From NCBI RefSeq assembly GCF_001662075.1, contig NZ_LYPL01000003.1, positions 62,001 through 126,000 of the forward strand: 64,000 nt of DNA. Reading direction: 5' to 3'. Below, piece by piece: positions 34,314-41,636 of this stretch. The position numbers and the translations under genes were made by a program. This DNA is from Rhizobium bangladeshense. Its GTDB lineage: Bacteria > Pseudomonadota > Alphaproteobacteria > Rhizobiales > Rhizobiaceae. Under the pieces are notes generated by a model. The model saw only the letters and a list, made by a program, of their open reading frames with translations, searched no databases and was not told the DNA's origin. Each line of letters starts with the position of its first letter. The stretch's first letter is position 1.

Positions 34314-35645
34314 CTACTGTGCCGCCTCCTCCGTCATCCTTGCGTCGGAATAGACCTGGTTGCGGCCTCTGTGTTTGGCCATGTAGAGGAACTGGTCGGC
34401 GGCGTTCAAATAATTCTCGAAGGTCTCGTAGCCGCCGATCTCGGCAATGCCGATGGAGATCGTGACGCCGAGGTCCTCGTCGTCGGCAGTGACCTTCAAC
34501 CGCGATATGTCCGAGCGGATCTCATCGCAAAGCTTGGTCGCAGCGGCTGAATCCATCTGCGGGAAGAGGATGGCGAATTCTTCGCCGCCAAGCCGCGAGA
34601 GAAGATTGTCGCTGCCCTCGAAGATCGTAAACAGCCGGTTGGCGACCGCCTTCAGCACCTTGTCGCCGATCTCGTGACCGTAGGTATCGTTTAGACGCTT
34701 GAAATGATCGATATCGAGGATGGCGACTGAACTCGGCACTTTCAGCCGCAGGCATTCGTTCACCAGCTTCGGGCCGTTGTCATAAAAGTAACGGCGATTA
34801 TAGAGACCTGTCAGGTAGTCGCATGCCGCCGCCGCCCTCAGCTGCCGCATCTGCGCCAGCGTCTCGGCATTGTTGGCAATGCGGCATTGCAGCTCCTCGG
34901 CGACAAACGGCCGGTACAGGAAGTCGCTGGCGCCCGCCTTCAGGAAACTGGCTGACAGCATGCGATCGTTGGACGAAGACACGCCGATGACACGCAGCCG
35001 GTCCGAACCGAAGCGATGGCGGATGCGCCGCGTCAGCTCGTAACCGCTCATATCGGGCATATGGTGATCGGTGACGACGAGTTCGATGTCGCTGTAGGCT
35101 TCGAGAGCTGCCAGCGCCTCGAGGCCCGAGCTTGCCTCGACGACGAGATATTGCTGCGCCTTCAAGAGGTCGACGAGCACCTGGCGTGCCGAGACGACAT
35201 CGTCGACGACGAGCACCCGCGTCTTGCGGTTGGAGATCGCCCGGCGGACGGTAGCGACCAGATTGTCGAGCGCGAACTCATTGTCCTTCAACACGTAATC
35301 GATGACATTGCGCTCCATGATCCTGTTGCGCGTGTTGAGATCGAACGTAGCGGTAAAGACGATCGCCGGGATATCGTGCTCGATCGTGCAGTCGAGCGCC
35401 TCGCCATAGGGCGAATCCGGCAGGTTGAGGTCGACGACGGCCATGGTGTAGCCGTGACCGTCTTCGGCAAGCTCCCGGCGAAGCGCTTTCAGCGACGAGC
35501 AGGATTTGACGGCAAGCCCAAGTTCCGTCTGGAATCGGTGGCAGAGAACGGCGGAAAACATCCGGGAATCTTCAACCAGAAGTATTTTGAGGCCGCCGGA
35601 GCGCAGCCCGATTCCATCTCGTTGAAAATCCGCTTGAAAAGCCAC
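34314..35645 (-). CDS. PleD-like response regulator with diguanylate cyclase domain
   Basis: A 443-residue protein with two receiver domains and a GGDEF domain. Receiver 1 has its phospho-acceptor at Asp72 (VVDLNLP), receiver 2 at Asp193 (VTDHHMP). The cyclase domain starts near residue 275 and has the active motif GGEEF at 353-357, so it should make cyclic di-GMP when phosphorylated. The RxxD inhibitory site expected before GGEEF is not intact (EGSDNLLSRL). The start ATG is alone in a long leader. It lies downstream of a paralogous receiver-only gene on the same strand, 186 bp away. Confidence 0.92.
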   Translation of the reverse strand: MAFQADFQRDGIGLRSGGLKILLVEDSRMFSAVLCHRFQTELGLAVKSCSSLKALRRELAEDGHGYTMAVVDLNLPDSPYGEALDCTIEHDIPAIVFTATFDLNTRNRIMERNVIDYVLKDNEFALDNLVATVRRAISNRKTRVLVVDDVVSARQVLVDLLKAQQYLVVEASSGLEALAALEAYSDIELVVTDHHMPDMSGYELTRRIRHRFGSDRLRVIGVSSSNDRMLSASFLKAGASDFLYRPFVAEELQCRIANNAETLAQMRQLRAAAACDYLTGLYNRRYFYDNGPKLVNECLRLKVPSSVAILDIDHFKRLNDTYGHEIGDKVLKAVANRLFTIFEGSDNLLSRLGGEEFAILFPQMDSAAATKLCDEIRSDISRLKVTADDEDLGVTISIGIAEIGGYETFENYLNAADQFLYMAKHRGRNQVYSDARMTEEAAQ

Positions 35646-35831
35646 AGCCGCTATCCCCCCATGCGTCCGACGGGCTCGACTCGGCCCCCTCCCCGGCGGA
35701 GCGGACGATAACCGAGAGGCCTATGCGCGTGAAGGGGACAACTGTGAGTGTTACTTATAATTGCAGAAATTCGTTGACGGTTCCCCTCCGTCATCGCCCG
35801 CGCCGTCGCGGCACCGATGCTTGAAGAGCCG

Positions 35832-36662
35832 TCAGGCAACCGCCCGCTCCTTGCGCATCGATTGAATTTGCAGAAGCGTATCGAGATTCTGGTTGACGCG
35901 GCAGTAGAACTCCTCGTCGATGAAGGGGCGCAGCATGAAATCATTGCCTCCGGCCTTCAGGAACCGCGCCGAAAGCAGCCGGTTCGATGAGGAGGAAACG
36001 CCGATGATGCGCAGTTCGTGCGAGCCGATATTGGCGCGGATGCGTCGCGTCAGTTCGAAGCCGTCAATATCGGGCATGTTGTAGTCGGTGATCATCAGGC
36101 CGATATCGCGATTGGCCTTCAGGATATCCAATGCCTTGCCGCCGCTCTCGGCGACGCTGACGCGGAAATTATAGCGTTTCAGCCGGCTCGACAACAACGC
36201 ACGCGCCGTCGCGCTGTCGTCGACGATCAGCACATGGTGGCGATGATTGGTCAGGAACCGGCAGATCGACTCCGCCAGCAGATCGACCGCGAAGATATTG
36301 TCCTTGAGGATATAGTCGACGATGTCCTTGGCCATCAGCTTGTCCCGCATGCCGTCGTGGAAGGTGCCGGTGAAGACGATCGTGGGAATGGAAAGATCGA
36401 CCAGATATTCGAGCGCTTCGCCGTTTTCGGCGCCGGGCAGATTGATGTTCGAGATCGCCAGCGTGATCGGATCGGAAGATTTGTCGTAGGAATATTGCAG
36501 GTCTTCGAAGTTGCGGCAGATCTCGACGTCAATGTCAAACAACTCCTTGAGGCGTTTGCTGATCATCGAAGTGAACACGTTTGAATCTTCGGCGACAATA
36601 ATTCGCGCGCCGGCAAACATCTCTCCAGAATATTGCATCCCCGAAATACCTAAAAACGCCAT
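35832..36662 (-). CDS. two-receiver response regulator, PleD paralogue without output domain
   Basis: A 276-residue protein aligning residue for residue with the two receivers of the neighbouring PleD-like protein, but ending before the GGDEF domain. Receiver 2 keeps Asp193 (ITDYNMP). Receiver 1 reads SNINLPG where the paralogue reads VDLNLPD, so Asn72 replaces the phospho-acceptor Asp; the acidic pocket (VAEDSN) is still present. It likely acts as a phosphate sink, adaptor or dimerisation partner. An AAAGG ribosome site supports the start at 36662. Confidence 0.88.
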   Translation of the reverse strand: MAFLGISGMQYSGEMFAGARIIVAEDSNVFTSMISKRLKELFDIDVEICRNFEDLQYSYDKSSDPITLAISNINLPGAENGEALEYLVDLSIPTIVFTGTFHDGMRDKLMAKDIVDYILKDNIFAVDLLAESICRFLTNHRHHVLIVDDSATARALLSSRLKRYNFRVSVAESGGKALDILKANRDIGLMITDYNMPDIDGFELTRRIRANIGSHELRIIGVSSSSNRLLSARFLKAGGNDFMLRPFIDEEFYCRVNQNLDTLLQIQSMRKERAVA

Positions 36663-36740
36663 CGTAAAACCTTTAATGTAAAATCCGTCCCCAATTCCAC
36701 CGGATACATCAATTGATTTGACTAATCATTAATCAGCACT

Positions 36741-36956
36741 GTGGATACGAAAACGGAGAGACGACCCAATGGCGCCGATGCCGATTTTCTTGCGGATATG
36801 ATTAAGAAATCAGGCGCGAAGCCCCGCGTTCTCGACATTGAACGGGCGTTCGCCGACGACGATCACATTCTCCGCTTGTCAATCGGGTGCCGACCGTTCG
36901 TCACAGAGGCAGCGCGGCGTTCAACTCTCCAGAACACCGATCGGGGCGCCGGCTGA
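36741..36956 (+). CDS. doubtful small hypothetical protein
   Basis: A GTG-initiated frame of 71 codons containing ADADFLADMIKKSGAKPRVL, which looks protein-like, and an acidic stretch (FADDDHILRL). There is no ribosome site and no recognised family. It could be a real short gene between divergent promoters or chance. Confidence 0.3.
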   Translation: MDTKTERRPNGADADFLADMIKKSGAKPRVLDIERAFADDDHILRLSIGCRPFVTEAARRSTLQNTDRGAG

Positions 36957-37054
36957 TCAGGGTGAGACGTTGACGCCCGCGCAGGCACTCGGCTGGCAGC
37001 GCGCGGGCGAAGCGATTATAAACGGGTGGTCGACCGACCGCCGAGAGGTTTCCG

Positions 37055-38038
37055 ATGGCCCAATCCGACCCGGTGATTGCATGGCTACTCGACTCCGACC
37101 CGTCGATCCGGTGGCAGGTCATGCGTGACCTGCTTGACGCACCGCAGCGGGAATGGATGGCCGAGCGGGCAAAAGTGGAGACCGAAGGGTGGGGCGCAAG
37201 GCTGCTTGCCTGCCAGGACGAGGACGGGCAATGGGCGGGTGGCGCCTTTCTGCCCGCCGGTTTCGACCCTTGCGAGTGGCGCGAGTGCGGCCAGCCTTGG
37301 ACGGCCACGACTTTTTCCCTTTCGCAACTGCGGGAATTCGGTCTCGATCCCGCGTGTGAGCGGGCGAGGCGCACCGTCGAATTGATCGGCACCCATGCCC
37401 ATTGGGAAGAGGGCGGCCAGTCCTATTGGAAGGGCGAAGTCGAGGAGTGCATCAATGGCCGCACGGTCGCCGACGGCGCCTATTTCGGTGTCGACGTCTC
37501 CTCCATTGTCGAGAGGCTGACCGGCGAGCGCCTCCAGGATGGCGGCTGGAATTGCGAACGGTGCAACGGCTCCATTCGATCGTCCTTTGCCAGCACCATC
37601 AACGTCCTGGAAGGCCTGCTGGAGTTCGAGCGAGCGACCGGCGGTACGCCGCAATCCCGGGCGGCACGCAGAACGGGCGAGGAATTCCTGCTGAAGCGCA
37701 ACCTCTTCCGCCGTCTCGGCACCGGCGAGCCGGCCGACGAACGCTTCCTGCACTTCCTGCACCCGAACCGATGGCGCTACGACATCCCTCGCGCCCTCGA
37801 CTATCTCCGGTCAAGCGCCCTCCTCACCGGCTCCGCTCCCGATCCGCGCCTCGGCGAGGCGATCGACCATCTTCGCTGCCGCCGTCTTCAGAACGGCAGA
37901 TGGCCGCTCGACTGGACCCTGCCGGGCCGTGTCTGGTTCGAGATCGATGAGGGAGAAGGTCAGCCCTCACGCTGGATCACGCTCCGGGCGATGCGGGTGC
38001 TCAGATGGTGGGATGCCCACGCGTCAGTCAATTCCTGA
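37055..38038 (+). CDS. squalene-cyclase/prenyltransferase-fold protein of unknown function
   Basis: A 327-residue protein built of helix pairs typical of the alpha/alpha-barrel terpenoid cyclase and prenyltransferase fold. QW-like repeats are seen: LLACQDEDGQWAGGAF near residue 51, RLQDGGWNCE near 160 and RRLQNGRWPLDW near 275. No DxDD or other catalytic motif of squalene-hopene cyclase is present, so it is not a classical cyclase. It begins 98 bp beyond the small hypothetical frame. Its role is unknown. Confidence 0.7.
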   Translation: MAQSDPVIAWLLDSDPSIRWQVMRDLLDAPQREWMAERAKVETEGWGARLLACQDEDGQWAGGAFLPAGFDPCEWRECGQPWTATTFSLSQLREFGLDPACERARRTVELIGTHAHWEEGGQSYWKGEVEECINGRTVADGAYFGVDVSSIVERLTGERLQDGGWNCERCNGSIRSSFASTINVLEGLLEFERATGGTPQSRAARRTGEEFLLKRNLFRRLGTGEPADERFLHFLHPNRWRYDIPRALDYLRSSALLTGSAPDPRLGEAIDHLRCRRLQNGRWPLDWTLPGRVWFEIDEGEGQPSRWITLRAMRVLRWWDAHASVNS

Positions 38039-38309
38039 TGCCAGGCGAGCGCGGGACATGCGGACCGCTCGGCTGTTACACGACCCCCGCGGGTCTCCCC
38101 GTACAGCAGCCGCTCCCCCGTCGCCGATGGACCGCAGCAGGCCGCAGCCTTTCTACTCTCCTCGGCGAGCCAGCGGTCGCGCGGCTTGCGGCTTGCCGGC
38201 CGCGGCAAAAGGCATTGCCGCGCAATAAAGCAGCAGGCCGAGGCTTATCTCCTCCGCCTGAATTTTATTGTTGTCGATGGCATTCATCTGCGCTAATCCG
38301 TTTCAACGA

Positions 38310-38325
38310 TTCAAGGATTATTGAA
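38310..38325 (+). promoter_or_regulatory. candidate ArsR operator overlapping the arsR leader
   Basis: TTCAA (38310-38314) and TTGAA (38321-38325) form an inverted repeat with a 6-bp spacer; another TTCAA half-site is at 38302-38306. It lies immediately before the arsR ATG, a typical place for autorepression relieved by arsenite. The 270 bp between here and 38039 contain no gene. Confidence 0.6.
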
Positions 38326-38327
38326 AT

Positions 38328-38684
38328 ATGGATCAACGCCAAGCCCTCGCCGCATTCGGCGCGCTTTCGCAGGAAACGCGCCTCCATATCATTCGCATGC
38401 TTGTCGTCTCGGGTCCTGACGGAATGGCGGCGGGCTCCATCGCCGAAAAAGCCGAGGTTTCGCCATCCAACGTCTCCTTCCACCTGAAGGAGCTGGAACG
38501 ATCAGGGCTGATCGCCCAGCAACGTGAATCGCGCTCGATCATCTACACCGCCAATTACGAGGCGCTTGGCGGTCTGATCCGTTTTCTGATGGAGGATTGC
38601 TGCGGAGGGAACGCCGAAATCTGCGCGCCCGCCGCCGCCGTCGCCGCATGCTGTGCACCTGCAACCAAGGAGGAACTGCAATGA
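38328..38684 (+). CDS. arsR: ArsR-family arsenic-responsive repressor
   Basis: A 118-residue winged-helix repressor. The DNA-binding part reads AEKAEVSPSNVSFHLKELERSGLI (residues 45-68). Cysteines are absent from the DNA helix but cluster at the C-terminus (EDCCGGNAEICAP, then ACCAPATKEEL), the arrangement seen in rhizobial and CgArsR-like sensors that bind As(III) through terminal thiols. It is the first gene of the ars operon and overlaps arsC by 4 bp. Confidence 0.92.
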   Translation: MDQRQALAAFGALSQETRLHIIRMLVVSGPDGMAAGSIAEKAEVSPSNVSFHLKELERSGLIAQQRESRSIIYTANYEALGGLIRFLMEDCCGGNAEICAPAAAVAACCAPATKEELQ

Positions 38685-39211
38685 CCACAGACCGTGTCTA
38701 CAATGTGCTCTTTCTCTGCACTGCCAATTCTTCACGCTCGATCCTGGCGGAGTCGATCCTCGAGACCGAGGGCAAGGGCCGGTTCAAGGCCTATTCCGCC
38801 GGCAGCCAGCCGAAAGGCGAAGTCAATCCATTGGCGCTGAAGGAACTGCAGGCGCTGGGTTATCCCGCAACCGGATTCCGCTCGAAGAGCTGGGACGAAT
38901 TCGCCAAACCCGGCGCACCGGAGATGGATTTCATCTTCACCGTCTGCGACACCGCCCACGGCGAAGCCTGCCCCGTCTGGATCGGCCATCCGATGACCGC
39001 TCACTGGGGCGTCGAGGATCCGGCCGCCGTCGAGGGCAGCGAGGTCGAGAAGGGCCGCGCCTTCGCACAGGCCGCCCGTTTCCTGAAAAACAGGATCATG
39101 GCCTTCCTCAGCCTGCCTTTGGCCTCGATCGACAAGCTGGCGCTGGAATCGCATCTGCATCAGATCGGGGCGATGGAAGGCACGACGGCAAAACCGGCAG
39201 GGGCCGCTTGA
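38681..39211 (+). CDS. arsC: arsenate reductase, low-molecular-weight phosphatase type
   Basis: A 176-residue enzyme of the thioredoxin-coupled family. The P-loop FLCTANSSRS (CX5R) at residues 12-21 is the catalytic motif, and HPMTAHWGVEDPA with the general-acid aspartate region follows. It reduces arsenate to arsenite. The ATG overlaps the arsR stop; the stop overlaps the aqpS ATG by one base. The operon also contains a second, unrelated arsenate reductase. Confidence 0.92.
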   Translation: MTTDRVYNVLFLCTANSSRSILAESILETEGKGRFKAYSAGSQPKGEVNPLALKELQALGYPATGFRSKSWDEFAKPGAPEMDFIFTVCDTAHGEACPVWIGHPMTAHWGVEDPAAVEGSEVEKGRAFAQAARFLKNRIMAFLSLPLASIDKLALESHLHQIGAMEGTTAKPAGAA

Positions 39212-39909
39212 TGGCTTCTTACGATCTATCGCGCCGATTGGTCGCGGAGGCGCTCGGCACCGCCATGCTGGTCGCAACCGTGGTCGGCTCCGGCATCATG
39301 GCGACATCGCTGACCGCGGATGTCGGGCTCGCCCTGCTCGGCAATACGCTGGCGACCGGCGCGATCCTGGTCGTGCTGATCACCGTGCTGGGGCCGATTT
39401 CCGGCGCCCATTTCAACCCGGCCGTCTCGTTGATCTTCGCCATGTCGGGCTCACTGCCGAAACGCGACCTCGGCGGCTACGTGCTGGCGCAGTTTGCCGG
39501 CGGCGTGGCCGGCACGATCTGCGCCCATCTGATGTTCAACTTGCCGCTCCTGGAATTGTCGAGCAAGGTCCGCACCGGCGGCGCGCAATGGTTTTCCGAG
39601 GGGATTGCGACCTTCGGCCTCGTCGCAATCATTCTCGCCGGTATCCGCTTCGAGCAGAAGGCCGTACCATGGCTGGTCGGGCTTTACATCACCGCCGCCT
39701 ACTGGTTCACCGCCTCGACCTCTTTTGCCAATCCGGCGGTGGCCTTCGCCCGCTCCCTGACCGACACTTTTTCCGGCATCCGCCCGATCGACCTTCCGGG
39801 GTTCTGGCTTACCGAAATCGTTGGTGCGGTCGCAGCCCTCCTCCTCTTCAACTGGCTGCTGCAGCCGGTCGAGACATCGTCAACCCTATCCTCCGAAGCG
39901 AAACTATGA
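39211..39909 (+). CDS. aqpS: aquaglyceroporin-type arsenite channel AqpS
   Basis: A 232-residue MIP-family channel with six membrane segments and two pore motifs, GAHFNPAVSL (NPA, first half) and SFANPAVAFAR (NPA, second half). In Sinorhizobium meliloti an ars-operon aquaporin takes the place of an ArsB/ACR3 pump and lets arsenite flow out of the cell; the position here supports the same role. It is translationally linked to both arsC genes. No ArsB or ACR3 gene is present in the operon. Confidence 0.92.
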   Translation: MASYDLSRRLVAEALGTAMLVATVVGSGIMATSLTADVGLALLGNTLATGAILVVLITVLGPISGAHFNPAVSLIFAMSGSLPKRDLGGYVLAQFAGGVAGTICAHLMFNLPLLELSSKVRTGGAQWFSEGIATFGLVAIILAGIRFEQKAVPWLVGLYITAAYWFTASTSFANPAVAFARSLTDTFSGIRPIDLPGFWLTEIVGAVAALLLFNWLLQPVETSSTLSSEAKL

Positions 39910-40328
39910 ACGTCACCATCTACCACAATCCCGCCTGCGGCACCTCTCGCAACACGCTGGCGATGATCCGCAATGCCGGCATCGAGCCCGATATTATCGA
40001 ATACGTCAGCACGCCGCCGTCACGCACGGAGTTGGTGAAGATGATCGCCGACGCCGGCCTGAGCGTGCGCCAGGCCCTGCGCGAGAAGGATACGCCCTAC
40101 GCCGAACTCGGCCTCGGCAATCCTGATCTGAGCGATGACCAGTTGCTCGACGCCATGCTCGCCCAGCCGATCCTGATCAACCGGCCCTTCGTCATCACCC
40201 CGCTTGGCACACGGCTGTCGAGGCCGTCCGAGGTGGTCCTGGAAATCCTGCCGGAGACGCATAAGGGCGCCTTCACCAAGGAGGACGGCGAGAAGGTGCT
40301 CGATGCCGAAGGCAAACGCATTGTCTGA
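39906..40328 (+). CDS. arsC: arsenate reductase, glutaredoxin/ArsC type
   Basis: A 140-residue thioredoxin-fold ArsC. The catalytic cysteine is in [14 protein letters not shown] (Cys11), and the [15 protein letters not shown] segment holds the arginines of the arsenate site. It uses glutathione and glutaredoxin, unlike the upstream LMW-phosphatase-type enzyme; having both routes in one operon is notable. It overlaps aqpS by 4 bp and the probable arsH start by 26 bp. Confidence 0.93.
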   Translation: MNVTIYHNPACGTSRNTLAMIRNAGIEPDIIEYVSTPPSRTELVKMIADAGLSVRQALREKDTPYAELGLGNPDLSDDQLLDAMLAQPILINRPFVITPLGTRLSRPSEVVLEILPETHKGAFTKEDGEKVLDAEGKRIV

Positions 40329-41028
40329 CCTGCCAGCGACTTCGCCGGCCCACCTTCGTCAGCCGGATCTGGCAGCCTTGCGGCCGCCCTTCTCAACGCA
40401 TAAGCCGCGCATTCTCATCCTTTACGGCTCGCTCAGGACCGTATCCTACAGCCGTCTCCTGGCGCATGAGGCATCACGGCTGCTCGAGCATTTCGGCTGC
40501 GAAGTGCGGATCTTCGATCCGCAGGGGCTCCCCCTTCCCGACGGAGCGCCGGTCACCCATCCCAAAGTGCAGGAATTGCGCGAATTGTCGGCCTGGTCGG
40601 AAGGCCAGGTCTGGGTCAGCCCCGAACGACACGGCGCAATGAGCGGGATCATGAAGGCACAGATCGACTGGATACCGCTGTCGGTGGGTTCGGTCCGGCC
40701 GACGCAAGGCAAGACGCTCGCAGTCATGCAGGTTTCCGGCGGATCGCAGTCATTCAATGCCGTGAACCAGATGCGCATCCTCGGCCGGTGGATGCGGATG
40801 ATCACCATTCCCAACCAGTCGTCGGTGGCAAAGGCGTTCCAGGAGTTCGACAGCGATGGGCGCATGAAGCCCTCATCCTTTTACGACCGCGTCGTGGACG
40901 TCTGCGAGGAACTGGTGAAATTCACATGGCTGACGCGCGACGTCTCGGCCTATCTCACCGACCGCTACAGCGAACGCAGGGAAGAAGCCGACAAGCTCGA
41001 AGGGCGCGTGGGCCTCAAATCCATATGA
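40303..41028 (+). CDS. arsH: ArsH, NADPH-dependent flavin oxidoreductase
   Basis: A 241-residue flavodoxin-fold protein. The FMN loop reads [21 protein letters not shown] near residue 37, and [20 protein letters not shown] and [20 protein letters not shown] are ArsH signatures. ArsH oxidises methylated and trivalent organoarsenicals. The start ATG at 40303 lies inside arsC and has AGAAGGTG upstream; a TTG at 40321 is another possibility. It is the last well-supported gene of the ars operon. Confidence 0.92.
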   Translation: MPKANALSDLPATSPAHLRQPDLAALRPPFSTHKPRILILYGSLRTVSYSRLLAHEASRLLEHFGCEVRIFDPQGLPLPDGAPVTHPKVQELRELSAWSEGQVWVSPERHGAMSGIMKAQIDWIPLSVGSVRPTQGKTLAVMQVSGGSQSFNAVNQMRILGRWMRMITIPNQSSVAKAFQEFDSDGRMKPSSFYDRVVDVCEELVKFTWLTRDVSAYLTDRYSERREEADKLEGRVGLKSI

Positions 41029-41239
41029 CGCCCGCCGCCTCCGAAAGGCCGCCCGACATGGCTGGTCGGAATGGACCTTCGGCGCGCTGTCGGCGGCGCT
41101 TCTCATCGGTGGCCTGGATCCTGGTCGCTCGATTACCGCCACGCTCGGCGCCGCGGCCGTGGCGGCATTCCTCGCCATCCGACCGCTGATGCGGATGCCC
41201 GTGCCGGCGCACACGGCTCTGGCGCGCGGAGAGCCGTAG
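41025..41239 (+). pseudogene. possibly frameshifted small membrane protein gene after arsH
   Basis: An ATG overlapping the arsH stop opens a frame that soon loses protein character, while the -1 frame from about 41045 reads WSEWTFGALSAALLIGGL, then TLGAAAVAAFLAIRPLMRM, clearly membrane-like, and ends at TAG 41237-41239 but has no start of its own. A single-base change near 41040-41060 would join the two. The intact product would be a two-segment membrane protein of about 70 residues. Confidence 0.35.
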
Positions 41240-41257
41240 CCCAACGGCGCCGCAGCC

Positions 41258-41524
41258 TTATTTAACGACGGCCGAGCCCTTGATGATGTCGATCGTCTCG
41301 CCGCCGTCGAGGCCGATGCGGTCGCCATCGGGCGTCGTCATGAAGCAGCCGGAAGGGCAGAGGTTTTCCGAAGCTCCGGCATCGACGACGACCTCGACAC
41401 GCTGGCCGCCCTCGGTGATGACGAGCACCACGGCGGCAGGATCGGTATTGGTGACGGATGCCGCATTGACCGCCGGCGCGGCAAGCAGCGGGATAAGCAG
41501 CGCGGCGGCAAATCTTGCCATCAT
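41258..41524 (-). CDS. small secreted protein of unknown function
   Basis: An 88-residue precursor with a signal peptide (MMARFAAALLIPLLAAPAVNA, cleavage probably at NAA or AA-SV). The mature part has two cysteines three residues apart (NLCPSGC), likely disulfide-linked, in a small beta-rich domain. The family is not recognised. It converges with the ars operon. Confidence 0.7.
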   Translation of the reverse strand: MMARFAAALLIPLLAAPAVNAASVTNTDPAAVVLVITEGGQRVEVVVDAGASENLCPSGCFMTTPDGDRIGLDGGETIDIIKGSAVVK

Positions 41525-41636
41525 GTGCGGCGGCGCGGGTGCGCCCTCCCCTCGAACGATCGGTGCTGCCCTCGGCAGCGATCCCGATGCAAGGGATCAT
41601 GCACATAGACCTGTGAATGATGGCTGAATGAGCCGT

